A DNA stretch of 11,110 nt from CAZKMM01 sp964592965 (lineage in GTDB: Bacteria; RBG-13-61-14; DRUE01). The stretch spans positions 1 to 11,110 of the forward strand of contig CAZQJX010000083.1 in the NCBI GenBank assembly GCA_964592965.1. Reading direction: 5' to 3'. This document shows positions 1 to 7,001 of the stretch, in pieces. Position 1 is the first letter of the stretch. The number at the start of each line of letters is the position of its first letter. The notes under the pieces are model-generated. The model saw only the letters and a list, made by a program, of their open reading frames with translations, searched no databases and was not told the DNA's origin. The position numbers and the translations under genes are program-made.

Positions 1-930
1 ACTCCTTATAAAAGACTGGCAGAGCCTGACCTTGTTAATCTTTTCAAAAAATACAATATCTTTCTCTGCCTCTGCGTGCGAGAAGACCAGCTTAACCAAG
101 ACCTTGACCATATTTATTCAGTGTATGAAAAAGAAGGATTGCATATTCTCTTCTGGCCTCTTCTTCCCAGAAAATATGGGCTTTATCTTAACCAATACAC
201 TACTGATGAATACCTTGAATATCTTGATGTCATCTTTGATTGGGCTGAAAAACACGGGCATCATATTGAGGCGCTAGTTGTAGATGTTGAGCCGGGAAAT
301 CCAAAGGTAATTAAAAAACTTAAAAAACAAAAAGGTAAAATACCCTTTGAAAAAACCATTGAAGATTTTAACCGCATCATTGAAAAAATCCACAAGCATA
401 ATTGTCTGGCGGTTGGGGTGGGATTTCCCTTTGTCATTGATGACCGAATTAGAGGAACTCATGGCTGGGAAAAATTCTTTGGCGGTCCTGTGGCAACAGT
501 TGAATGGGACTATTTTGCAGTAATGATGTATTCCAGCTGGTTTGTGGAATGGTTTAAAGTAAGCTGGGATACTGCTCACTGGATGGACTATATCTATGCA
601 ATTGACTTGAAAAAGCTTTGGGGAGATAAAGCCGCAGTGGCTGTGGGAGTGACCAGCCCGGGAGAGGGGCAGGAAAAGGTTATTTATGAAACTCCGCAAA
701 TGATTGCTCCTGCCATTTCTGCTATTCGCAAGGCAGGAATTGAAAGCATAGGAGTTTATGACCTAAAGGGAATTTTAGCCTCTGGCAACCCAGAAGCTTG
801 GTTTAAAGTGATAAAAGAAGCTCCACCAGCCCTGCCTGAAAAAGGAGAGAAAAAAGCTAAAATTCTGAGAGGAATAATTAAAAGGTCTTCCTGGCTTATG
901 AAAGTTCTTCGAGCATTAGGAATCTTATGA
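1..930 (+). CDS. TIM-barrel glycoside-hydrolase-like protein, 5' end outside window
   Basis: The frame is open from the first base of the window to a TGA at 928-930, giving 309 visible residues. The first in-window GTG (76) is probably internal, because coding-like sequence (PDLVNLFKKYNIFLCLCVREDQ) runs through it. Visible features suggest an alternating beta/alpha barrel. There are strand-like segments with acidic ends, such as ALVVDVEPGNP near base 270, where the Asp and Glu of DVE could be catalytic. There is also DYFAVMMYSSW near 510, like the Met-Tyr strand of GH18-like barrels, and GIESIGVYDLKGIL near 740, a typical last barrel strand. The roughly 35-residue C-terminal tail is rich in Lys/Arg and hydrophobic residues and may be amphipathic. 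No specific family is recognised and the substrate is unknown. A polysaccharide-related role is inferred from the fold-like pattern. It converges on gyrB with no intergenic base. Confidence 0.6.
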   Translation, partial: TPYKRLAEPDLVNLFKKYNIFLCLCVREDQLNQDLDHIYSVYEKEGLHILFWPLLPRKYGLYLNQYTTDEYLEYLDVIFDWAEKHGHHIEALVVDVEPGNPKVIKKLKKQKGKIPFEKTIEDFNRIIEKIHKHNCLAVGVGFPFVIDDRIRGTHGWEKFFGGPVATVEWDYFAVMMYSSWFVEWFKVSWDTAHWMDYIYAIDLKKLWGDKAAVAVGVTSPGEGQEKVIYETPQMIAPAISAIRKAGIESIGVYDLKGILASGNPEAWFKVIKEAPPALPEKGEKKAKILRGIIKRSSWLMKVLRALGIL

Positions 931-3402
931 TTAAATGTCTAAATTGACCGCTTTGAGCGCGTTTTCCTGAATGAATTCTCTTCTTGGCTCAACCTCTTCA
1001 CCCATAAGAATATCAAAAAGTTCATTGGCACGAATAGCATCTTCTACCCGAACCTGTTTGAGAAGCCGGGTTTCTGGATTCATTGTTGTTTCCCAGAGCT
1101 GGTCAGGATTCATCTCGCCCAAACCTTTATAGCGGGTAATTTCCTGACCTTTTCTTCCCTGATTGAGTATCTGCTCTTTAAGCTCCCGCAAATCAGCAAG
1201 CTCTTTTACCTCTCCATTGAGCTGAAGCTTATAAGGAGCTTTTCCAGCAACATCATAAATCTCTTTAAGCTTTAATAATTCCTGAAATTCCGGTGAATGG
1301 ATAAAGTCATAATCCACTTCTAGCTCCAGTCTTGAGCCGTTCTCCTGCGCAATGACCAATGCCTGCCAGCAGTTATGCTCCTCATCAAAGCTTGGCTCCT
1401 CAAATCCCAATCCAACTAAACCAGGGCTTTCCTTCTCCGCACGAGAAAGGGCACGAGTTAAATCCTTAATAAAACGCTCCTTTTCCTGACAGGTCTGCTG
1501 GAGCTTGCAAAATCTAACCAATAAATCAATTAAACGGTCATTGCGAACTCCACCAACCCTGCCCTTTCTTTTTGCCAAATTCTCCAAAAGCTGATAATAA
1601 CGAATAATCCTCTTAACCAAAGCAATCAGCTTACTGCCTGAAATATATCCACCCTGCGCCAAAAGCTTTGTGTTCTCAACACCAAGCTCCAAAAGATAAT
1701 CCTCAAGCTCCTGGTCGTCCTTGATATAACGAAAACTCTTGCCTCGCTTCACTCGGTATAGCGGTGGCTGAGCTATGTATAGATGACCTTCTTCCACCAG
1801 CTTGGTCATCTGACGGAAAAAGAAAGTCAACAAAAGCGTGCGAATGTGCGAGCCATCAACATCTGCATCGGTCATTATGATTATCTTATGGTAGCGGAGC
1901 TTAGAAAGGTCAAAATCCTCCGCAATGCCTGTTCCCAAAGCGGTTATAATGGTCTGAATCTCTTGGTTAGAAAGCATCTTATCCAAACGGGCTTTTTCCA
2001 CATTCAAAATCTTTCCCCGCAAAGGAAGAACCGCCTGATTCCTTCGGTCTCTACCCTGCTTGGCACTTCCTCCCGCACTCTCTCCCTCAACAATGAAAAG
2101 CTCTGCATAACGAGGGTCTTGCTCCTGACAATCAGCCAGCTTTCCCGGCAGGTTGCTTCCTTCTAATGCGCTTTTCCTGCGGGTAAGGTCACGAGCCTTG
2201 CGCGCCGCTTCTCTTGCCCGGCAGGCTTCAACGCTTTTTAAAACAATCCTTCTTGCAACAGTAGGATTTTCTTCAAAAAACTGCCCCAGCTTCTCATTGG
2301 TAATTGCCTCTACAATTCCCTTAACATCGCTATTTCCCAACTTGGTTTTGGTTTGACCCTCAAATTGTGGCTCGCGGAGCTTGACGCTGATTACAGCGGT
2401 CAATCCCTCACGAACATCCTCTCCACTGAGATTGGACTTTAATCCTTTTAAAAGATTGTTCGCCTGTGCGTAATTGTTAATGGTGCGGGTAAGTGCGCTT
2501 TTAAAGCCTATTTCGTGAGTTCCACCCTCTGTGGTGCGAATAAAATTAGCATAAGAATAAAGCTGTTCGTTGTAGCCATCATTATACTGAAGCGCTATCT
2601 CAACAATCACGCCGTCCTTTTCTGACTGAAAATAAATTGGCTTTCTGTGAAGAACATTTTTGGTGCGATTTAAATATTCAACAAAAGAGACGATTCCACC
2701 TTTATAATAAAATTCTTCAGTTTTAGGCTCGCCCCGCTCATCAGTAAGAATAATCTTTAATCCTGCATTTAAAAAAGCCAGCTCACGAAGCCTCTGAGCA
2801 ATAATATCATAATGAAATTCTATGGTTTCAAAAATGTCTGGGTCTGGTCTGAAAGTGATTTTTGTTCCCGTGGATTTGCTCTTACCAATAATCTTTACTG
2901 GAGCTTTGGGCTTTCCCCTTTCATAAGCCTGAAAATAAACCTTACCGTCACGCTTGACCTCAACCTCAAGCCACTCACTCAAAGCATTGACCACACTCAC
3001 TCCCACACCGTGAAGTCCACCGCTGATTTGATAGGTTTTGGCATCAAACTTTCCACCCGCATGAAGCATAGTCATTACTACTTCCAAAGAGCTCTTTTTT
3101 GCCTGCGGATGCTCCTCTACGGGAATGCCCCTGCCATTGTCCTCAATGGTCACAGAGTTATCTATATGAATGGTGACTTTTATACGGTCGCAAAACCCGT
3201 TAATTGCCTCATCAATGGAATTGTCCACCACCTCAAAAACAAGATGATGCAATCCTCTGATGCCAGTTGAGCCAATGTACATAGCAGGACGCTTACGCAC
3301 AGCAGTAAGCCCCTCAAGAATCTTGATACTGCTGGCATCGTATCTTTCCTGCTCTTTTTTCTCCAGCGCCTGCTCCTTTCCGTTTTTAAGACCAGCTTCC
3401 AC
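931..3402 (-). CDS. gyrB: DNA gyrase subunit B
   Basis: This is the ATPase/TOPRIM subunit of DNA gyrase, which with GyrA introduces negative supercoils in the cytoplasm. The 823 residues contain every expected element in order. The GHKL ATPase domain has EVVDN (Glu57 general base, Asn61 for Mg), DNGRG (88-92) and GGLHGVGVSVVNA (128-140). The transducer domain follows. The TOPRIM domain has VEGESAGGSAKQG (438-450), PLRGKILNVEKA (460-471) and TDADVDGSHIRT (511-522). The C-terminal signature is RYKGLGEMNPDQLWETTMNP (757-776), and the end is ENALKAVNLDI. About 170-185 residues between roughly 565 and 755 form the insertion typical of E. coli-type GyrB; Gram-positive GyrB (about 640 aa) lacks it. 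The start is GTG at 3400-3402, six bases after a GGAGG Shine-Dalgarno. The variable first 20 residues precede the conserved core. No dnaA, recF or gyrA lies in the window, so this gyrB stands alone. Confidence 0.98.
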   Translation of the reverse strand: MEAGLKNGKEQALEKKEQERYDASSIKILEGLTAVRKRPAMYIGSTGIRGLHHLVFEVVDNSIDEAINGFCDRIKVTIHIDNSVTIEDNGRGIPVEEHPQAKKSSLEVVMTMLHAGGKFDAKTYQISGGLHGVGVSVVNALSEWLEVEVKRDGKVYFQAYERGKPKAPVKIIGKSKSTGTKITFRPDPDIFETIEFHYDIIAQRLRELAFLNAGLKIILTDERGEPKTEEFYYKGGIVSFVEYLNRTKNVLHRKPIYFQSEKDGVIVEIALQYNDGYNEQLYSYANFIRTTEGGTHEIGFKSALTRTINNYAQANNLLKGLKSNLSGEDVREGLTAVISVKLREPQFEGQTKTKLGNSDVKGIVEAITNEKLGQFFEENPTVARRIVLKSVEACRAREAARKARDLTRRKSALEGSNLPGKLADCQEQDPRYAELFIVEGESAGGSAKQGRDRRNQAVLPLRGKILNVEKARLDKMLSNQEIQTIITALGTGIAEDFDLSKLRYHKIIIMTDADVDGSHIRTLLLTFFFRQMTKLVEEGHLYIAQPPLYRVKRGKSFRYIKDDQELEDYLLELGVENTKLLAQGGYISGSKLIALVKRIIRYYQLLENLAKRKGRVGGVRNDRLIDLLVRFCKLQQTCQEKERFIKDLTRALSRAEKESPGLVGLGFEEPSFDEEHNCWQALVIAQENGSRLELEVDYDFIHSPEFQELLKLKEIYDVAGKAPYKLQLNGEVKELADLRELKEQILNQGRKGQEITRYKGLGEMNPDQLWETTMNPETRLLKQVRVEDAIRANELFDILMGEEVEPRREFIQENALKAVNLDI

Positions 3403-3408
3403 CTTATA

Positions 3409-3417
3409 CCTCCACCT
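3409..3417 (-). promoter_or_regulatory. Shine-Dalgarno of gyrB
   Basis: On the minus strand AGGTGGAGG ends six bases before the GTG at 3400-3402. It is the only strong purine-rich site nearby and supports the GTG as the true start. Confidence 0.75.
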
Positions 3418-3432
3418 AGAGCTTTCAATTTA

Positions 3433-3461
3433 ATTTTACCACAAAACCCCTTTTTAAACAA
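3433..3461 (-). promoter_or_regulatory. candidate proximal gyrB promoter (P1)
   Basis: On the minus strand TTGTTT (3456-3461) is followed after exactly 17 bases by TAAAAT (3433-3438). The -10 hexamer matches five of six consensus positions and the -35 has the TTG core. Transcription would start near 3426, leaving a leader of about 25 bases that carries the gyrB Shine-Dalgarno. This is consensus matching only. Confidence 0.5.
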
Positions 3462-3494
3462 GGAAAAAATTGGGCTGGGTGGTTGAATTTATTG

Positions 3495-3523
3495 AGAATA
3501 ATATTCTATATTTTGTGCTTCAA
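3495..3523 (-). promoter_or_regulatory. candidate distal gyrB promoter (P2)
   Basis: On the minus strand TTGAAG (3518-3523) is followed after 17 bases by TATTCT (3495-3500). The -10 is one arm of a 13-base palindrome (AGAATA-A-TATTCT, 3495-3507), which might act as an operator. It lies in the very AT-rich 196-base gap between the hydrolase gene and gyrB. It is weaker than P1 because the leader would be nearly 90 bases. Confidence 0.3.
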
Positions 3524-3598
3524 TTATTTTTTAATTTTTATCAAAACTATTAATTAGCCTATATTCATTAAGATAGAATCTCTAATAAATTCAATGAA

Positions 3599-5470
3599 TT
3601 ATTCTGGAATTACAGGCAGAATTATATGGCTCGGGAATTTTTCTGAATGATAAACCGTCTGATGTGCAATTTTTACACACCCTTCTCCGCCTTCGCCCCC
3701 GCAGTTGGAGTTTCGGTCAAAGCGGGGAAAGTTGGAGCTGGATATTTGCACCCTGATTTTTTCTCCGGGCTGAAAAGCATAGCTGGTTGCCCAAAGGTCT
3801 ATTTCGTAGCGATAGACTTTTCCTGGTTTTATCAGGCTCGGGTGGTCGTATCCTTTGCGGTATCTTGCCCGGATTATCCCATCTGCGAGGTTAATTGAGG
3901 TGCCATCTCGTTTAACCACGCAGAGTTTGGCGGTAAAGTCTGTATCTCGTGCTGAGCTTGATGCGTATAGAACCACTTTAATAGGACCTGTCACTTCAAG
4001 CTCCTCTTTCATTGGAGCAGATGTATAGACCAGCACATCTTCTCTTTTTTCCACTAGTTTTTGGTCCATTGCTCCTGCTTTTTCAATCAGGTTATTTCCA
4101 CCGATTGTGGGAACTGGGTTGCGCGGGTCATAGGTGAATTCATCTGGTGGCTCGTATCTAGAAGGCTTTTCAGTGCTAACCCAGCCGTCGCCATCAGCAG
4201 TGTTGGCATTGCCTTTGCTGTGAAAATAAAATTTTGTCCATTTGGTTCTTGCCAGTGGCCATTCATTTTCTTCTCTCCACTGGTTTCTTCCCATCACATA
4301 TATTTTTACTGGCGCCATTTTTTCAATTTTTTCGCTGGACTCGCCTTTGAGCCAGTGGTCAAACCATTCAATCACAAACATTTTTCTATACATTTCTAGG
4401 GCGCGTGCGCCTTTTTCTGCCTTTGGGTCTCCAAGAGAGGCGTGTGCCCAAGGTCCAATGATGATTCTGGTTCCGCTTTTTGCGGGCTCAGGCGCAAGGG
4501 TTTTCATTTTTACAAAATCATCTAATTGACCTTTAAGGAAGATGTCATACCAGCCTGAAATCATCAAGGCAGGTGCCTTAACTCGTTTGTAGCGGTCAAA
4601 GAAATTAAAGACGGGCGAGTGGTAGGCAAAGCCCGGATAGGCAAAAAGCTTAATTAACCTCTCAGTTGCATCTGGATATGGCTGGTTGGGATGGTCTTCG
4701 GGAGCCAGCCCCAGAACAACCGCCAACCTCTCAATATCCATCTTTCCCAGTTCCTCAAAGCTGTATTCTAAAGCAGGCTTTAGAGGCTTATTGAAAAAAC
4801 CTTCTTCCTTGCCCAGTTTTTTGGTTCTACCACCGAGGATAGCGCTGGCAGCGCTCTCTTTATGTTGTTTTCCCACGCCAGAGCTCCAGCCTGTTGACAA
4901 GCGATAATGAAAGGCTCCGCCAGTAAAAATCAGCTGGTAAAGATTGGGTGAGGTTATCAATGGATAAAAGCATTTAAGGTAAGGGTTATCAACCGCTATT
5001 GCCCATTGAGTATAGCCAAAATAGCTTCCGCCCCAAGCACCAAGATTGCCATCAAACCACTTTTGACGGGCAATCCATTTAACTGTATCCATTCCATCTC
5101 GCTCCTCATAAACAAAAGGAATGAATACATCTCCCTCTGAATGATAGGTAGCACGGCAGTCCTGAACAACAAAGATATAGCCTCTTTGAGCAAAAAGCCT
5201 TCCAAACTCTCCAATTATATTCTTGTTATAGGGAAGTCGGCAAAGCACCACTGGGTATTTGCCAGCTGGTTTTGGTCTATAGATATCAGTAGCTAGGTGA
5301 ATCCCATCTCTCATTGGCACCATTACATTTTTCTCTACAATTACACGATTTTCAGGTGGACCGATTTCTAAAACTTTTGCCAGAATCCTGCTACAGGAGC
5401 TGGCAAGAACAACCGCCCAGATTACGACCGAAGCGACAAATAAAAGATTTTTCTTTTTGTAAGTCTTCAT
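3599..5470 (-). CDS. exported CocE/NonD-family alpha/beta hydrolase (S15 peptidase-like)
   Basis: A 623-residue member of the X-Pro dipeptidyl-peptidase S15 / cocaine-esterase group, which hydrolyses acyl esters or amides with a Ser-Asp-His triad. The nucleophile is Ser149 in GGSYFGYTQW. Asp309 lies in ISGWYDIF and His343 in IIIGPWAH, matching the order and spacing of CocE. The N-terminal MVPMRDGIHLATDIYRP (50-66) is the family's first strand pair. Residues from about 380 on form the C-terminal jelly-roll domain, ending FPRFDRNSN...HQTVYHSEKFPSHIILPVIP. An N-terminal signal (KKK followed by a hydrophobic stretch 9-25, then ASSC26) suggests export, perhaps as a lipoprotein, although Ala rather than Leu at -3 makes the lipobox imperfect. 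The ATG start at 5470 has AAGGAG seven bases upstream. The real substrate cannot be told from sequence; family members include esterases, acylases and peptidases. Confidence 0.9.
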   Translation of the reverse strand: MKTYKKKNLLFVASVVIWAVVLASSCSRILAKVLEIGPPENRVIVEKNVMVPMRDGIHLATDIYRPKPAGKYPVVLCRLPYNKNIIGEFGRLFAQRGYIFVVQDCRATYHSEGDVFIPFVYEERDGMDTVKWIARQKWFDGNLGAWGGSYFGYTQWAIAVDNPYLKCFYPLITSPNLYQLIFTGGAFHYRLSTGWSSGVGKQHKESAASAILGGRTKKLGKEEGFFNKPLKPALEYSFEELGKMDIERLAVVLGLAPEDHPNQPYPDATERLIKLFAYPGFAYHSPVFNFFDRYKRVKAPALMISGWYDIFLKGQLDDFVKMKTLAPEPAKSGTRIIIGPWAHASLGDPKAEKGARALEMYRKMFVIEWFDHWLKGESSEKIEKMAPVKIYVMGRNQWREENEWPLARTKWTKFYFHSKGNANTADGDGWVSTEKPSRYEPPDEFTYDPRNPVPTIGGNNLIEKAGAMDQKLVEKREDVLVYTSAPMKEELEVTGPIKVVLYASSSARDTDFTAKLCVVKRDGTSINLADGIIRARYRKGYDHPSLIKPGKVYRYEIDLWATSYAFQPGEKIRVQISSSNFPRFDRNSNCGGEGGEGCVKIAHQTVYHSEKFPSHIILPVIPE

Positions 5471-5477
5471 CGCCCCT

Positions 5478-5483
5478 CTCCTT
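5478..5483 (-). promoter_or_regulatory. Shine-Dalgarno of the CocE-like gene
   Basis: AAGGAG on the minus strand, seven bases before the ATG at 5468-5470. It fixes the start just before the signal peptide. Confidence 0.7.
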
Positions 5484-5509
5484 TTTGTTTTTTTCTTTAT
5501 CTATCACAA

Positions 5510-5538
5510 CCGCTGGCTTATTGCAAAGAAAATTTGAA
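5510..5538 (-). promoter_or_regulatory. weak candidate promoter for the CocE-like gene
   Basis: In the divergent spacer, the minus strand carries TTGCAA and, about 17 bases further on, the AT-rich run TGATAGATAAAG just ahead of the Shine-Dalgarno. The -10 match is poor (about three of six), so this is only the best available candidate in a 133-base region that must hold a promoter in each direction. Confidence 0.2.
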
Positions 5539-5568
5539 ACCACAAACCAAAGCTAAGCCTCTAAATCT

Positions 5569-5597
5569 TTGACCAATTCTATTTTGCCAGAGATAAT
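5569..5597 (+). promoter_or_regulatory. strong sigma70-type promoter of the radical SAM/YfhO unit
   Basis: TTGACC (5569-5574), a 17-base spacer, then GATAAT (5592-5597) give five of six matches in each hexamer at optimal spacing. The usual start point, seven bases past the last -10 base, is 5604, the A of the radical SAM ATG. This implies a leaderless or nearly leaderless transcript, consistent with the lack of a properly spaced Shine-Dalgarno. Confidence 0.6.
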
Positions 5598-5603
5598 GAA
5601 GGT

Positions 5604-7001
5604 ATGAAAATAGCGCTTATAAGACCAAATTCATCTATGGTTGCCTGCCCGCCGCCAATTGGTTTGGGATATCTTGCAGGATATTTAAAAGAAAGAAGGA
5701 ATGACCAAATCTTAATCATTGATGCCCGCAGATTCAGACTTAGCATTGATGAAATCATCTTCCAGCTTAAAGATTTTGCTCCTGACATCGTGGGAATAAG
5801 CGCACTTAGCTGTGAGGCAGAGCCATCGCATCTGCTAGCAGAAAAGAGCAAAAAACATCTTGGCTCAATCCCAATTGTGATAGGCGGACCTTATGCCACC
5901 AGTTTGGGCAAAGAAATTCTTTCTGACAAAAATATTGATTTTGTGGTAATAGGAGAAGGAGAAGAGAGCTTTTTTGAGCTTGTAAAAACACTTGAGCAGA
6001 ACGGTGATTTAAATGAGGTTTTGGGAATTGCCTTTCGGCAAAAAGGCGAGCCTTTTTTTACTGGTCAGAGACCGCCCATTGCTAATATTGACAGCTTGAA
6101 GATTGAATGGGAGGGGCTCAAGCCTGAATCCTATTTTTCTTCCACCCTTCGCACCTCAGAAAACACCCTTCGCCGCTCAGCTAGAATGCTTCCTATTTTA
6201 ACCTCTCGTGGATGTCCGTTTGGCTGTTATTTCTGCCATAACATTTTTGGCAGAAAATTCCGTGCCCGCTCTGTCCAATCAGTAATCAGTGAGATAGATT
6301 ATCTGGTGGAAAAATTTAAAATAGAGGAGCTTGAAATAATTGATGATGCTTTTAACCTTGATTTGAACCGAGCCAAAGAAATTTTAAAAAAGCTTTCACA
6401 AAAGCCTTATAAACTCTGGCTCAGCTTCCCCAATGGCATCCGTGCTGACCGCGTAGATGAAGAATTTTTAGACCTTTTAAAATCAGCCGGGACCTATCGG
6501 GTGGATTATGCCATAGAAAGCGCAAGTCCCCGCAGACAAAAAGAAATGGGCAAAAACCTTAATCTTGAGCGGGCAAAATGGGCTATTGAGCAGACCTATA
6601 AAAGAAAAATTCTCACCGCTGGATATTTTATGCTCGGCTTTCCTGAAGAAAATCTAGATGAAATGAAAAAAACCATTGAATTTGCCCTTAAAAGCAAGCT
6701 CCAGGTAGCAAGCTTTTTTTATCTAAATCCTTTTCCGCACACACCGCTGGCAGAGAATAATCCCGAGATAAAGGAAAAGGCTCAAAAAATAACCAACTGG
6801 GATTACAGCACACTTAACATCAATCTGAGTGCGGTTCCTGACAAAAAGCTCAAAAAGCTGAGAAAAAGCGCTTATAGAAAATTTTATTTCTCTCCTTTTC
6901 GCATCTGGTCTAATCTTTTGCTTGCGCCTAAAAACTTTCGCACTCTAAAAAGCATAATTGATGTGGTTAAACTTTCTTTAAAAGACTCTGTTAAATATTG
7001 A
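5604..7001 (+). CDS. B12-binding-domain radical SAM protein
   Basis: A 465-residue protein with the two-part architecture of cobalamin-dependent radical SAM enzymes. Residues 1 to about 145 form a Rossmann-like B12-binding domain: MKIALIRPNSS start, PPPIGLGYLAGYL, DIVGISALS, IVIGGPYAT, and IDFVVIGEGEESF. The DxHxxG cobalt-ligand motif is not seen, as in many members of this class. The radical SAM core begins near 195 with SRGCPFGCYFCHN, whose Cys204, Cys208 and Cys211 form the CxxxCxxC ligand set for the 4Fe-4S cluster. GIRADRVDEEFLDLLKSAG (278-296), YAIESASP (302-309) and YFMLGFPEEN (341-350) are core landmarks. The family performs methylations, ring closures and other difficult C-C or C-P chemistry, and the reaction here cannot be deduced. 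Its stop overlaps the next start by one base. The ATG at 5604 is the only start upstream of the first beta strand. Confidence 0.92.
   Translation: MKIALIRPNSSMVACPPPIGLGYLAGYLKERRNDQILIIDARRFRLSIDEIIFQLKDFAPDIVGISALSCEAEPSHLLAEKSKKHLGSIPIVIGGPYATSLGKEILSDKNIDFVVIGEGEESFFELVKTLEQNGDLNEVLGIAFRQKGEPFFTGQRPPIANIDSLKIEWEGLKPESYFSSTLRTSENTLRRSARMLPILTSRGCPFGCYFCHNIFGRKFRARSVQSVISEIDYLVEKFKIEELEIIDDAFNLDLNRAKEILKKLSQKPYKLWLSFPNGIRADRVDEEFLDLLKSAGTYRVDYAIESASPRRQKEMGKNLNLERAKWAIEQTYKRKILTAGYFMLGFPEENLDEMKKTIEFALKSKLQVASFFYLNPFPHTPLAENNPEIKEKAQKITNWDYSTLNINLSAVPDKKLKKLRKSAYRKFYFSPFRIWSNLLLAPKNFRTLKSIIDVVKLSLKDSVKY

Noticed and set aside
274..699. 141-codon reverse-strand ORF opposite the barrel gene
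   Set aside because: Composition and position mark it as antisense to a real gene; no start signal.
949..959. Hairpin CGCT-TTG-AGCG followed by GTTTT, as a terminator for the barrel gene
   Set aside because: The stem is only four base pairs and the T-run is short and lies inside the gyrB coding sequence; no better than chance.
3588..3600. Palindrome AATTCA-A-TGAATT over the stop of the CocE-like gene, as a terminator
   Set aside because: Six A/T-rich pairs with a one-base loop and no T-tract cannot form a stable Rho-independent terminator.
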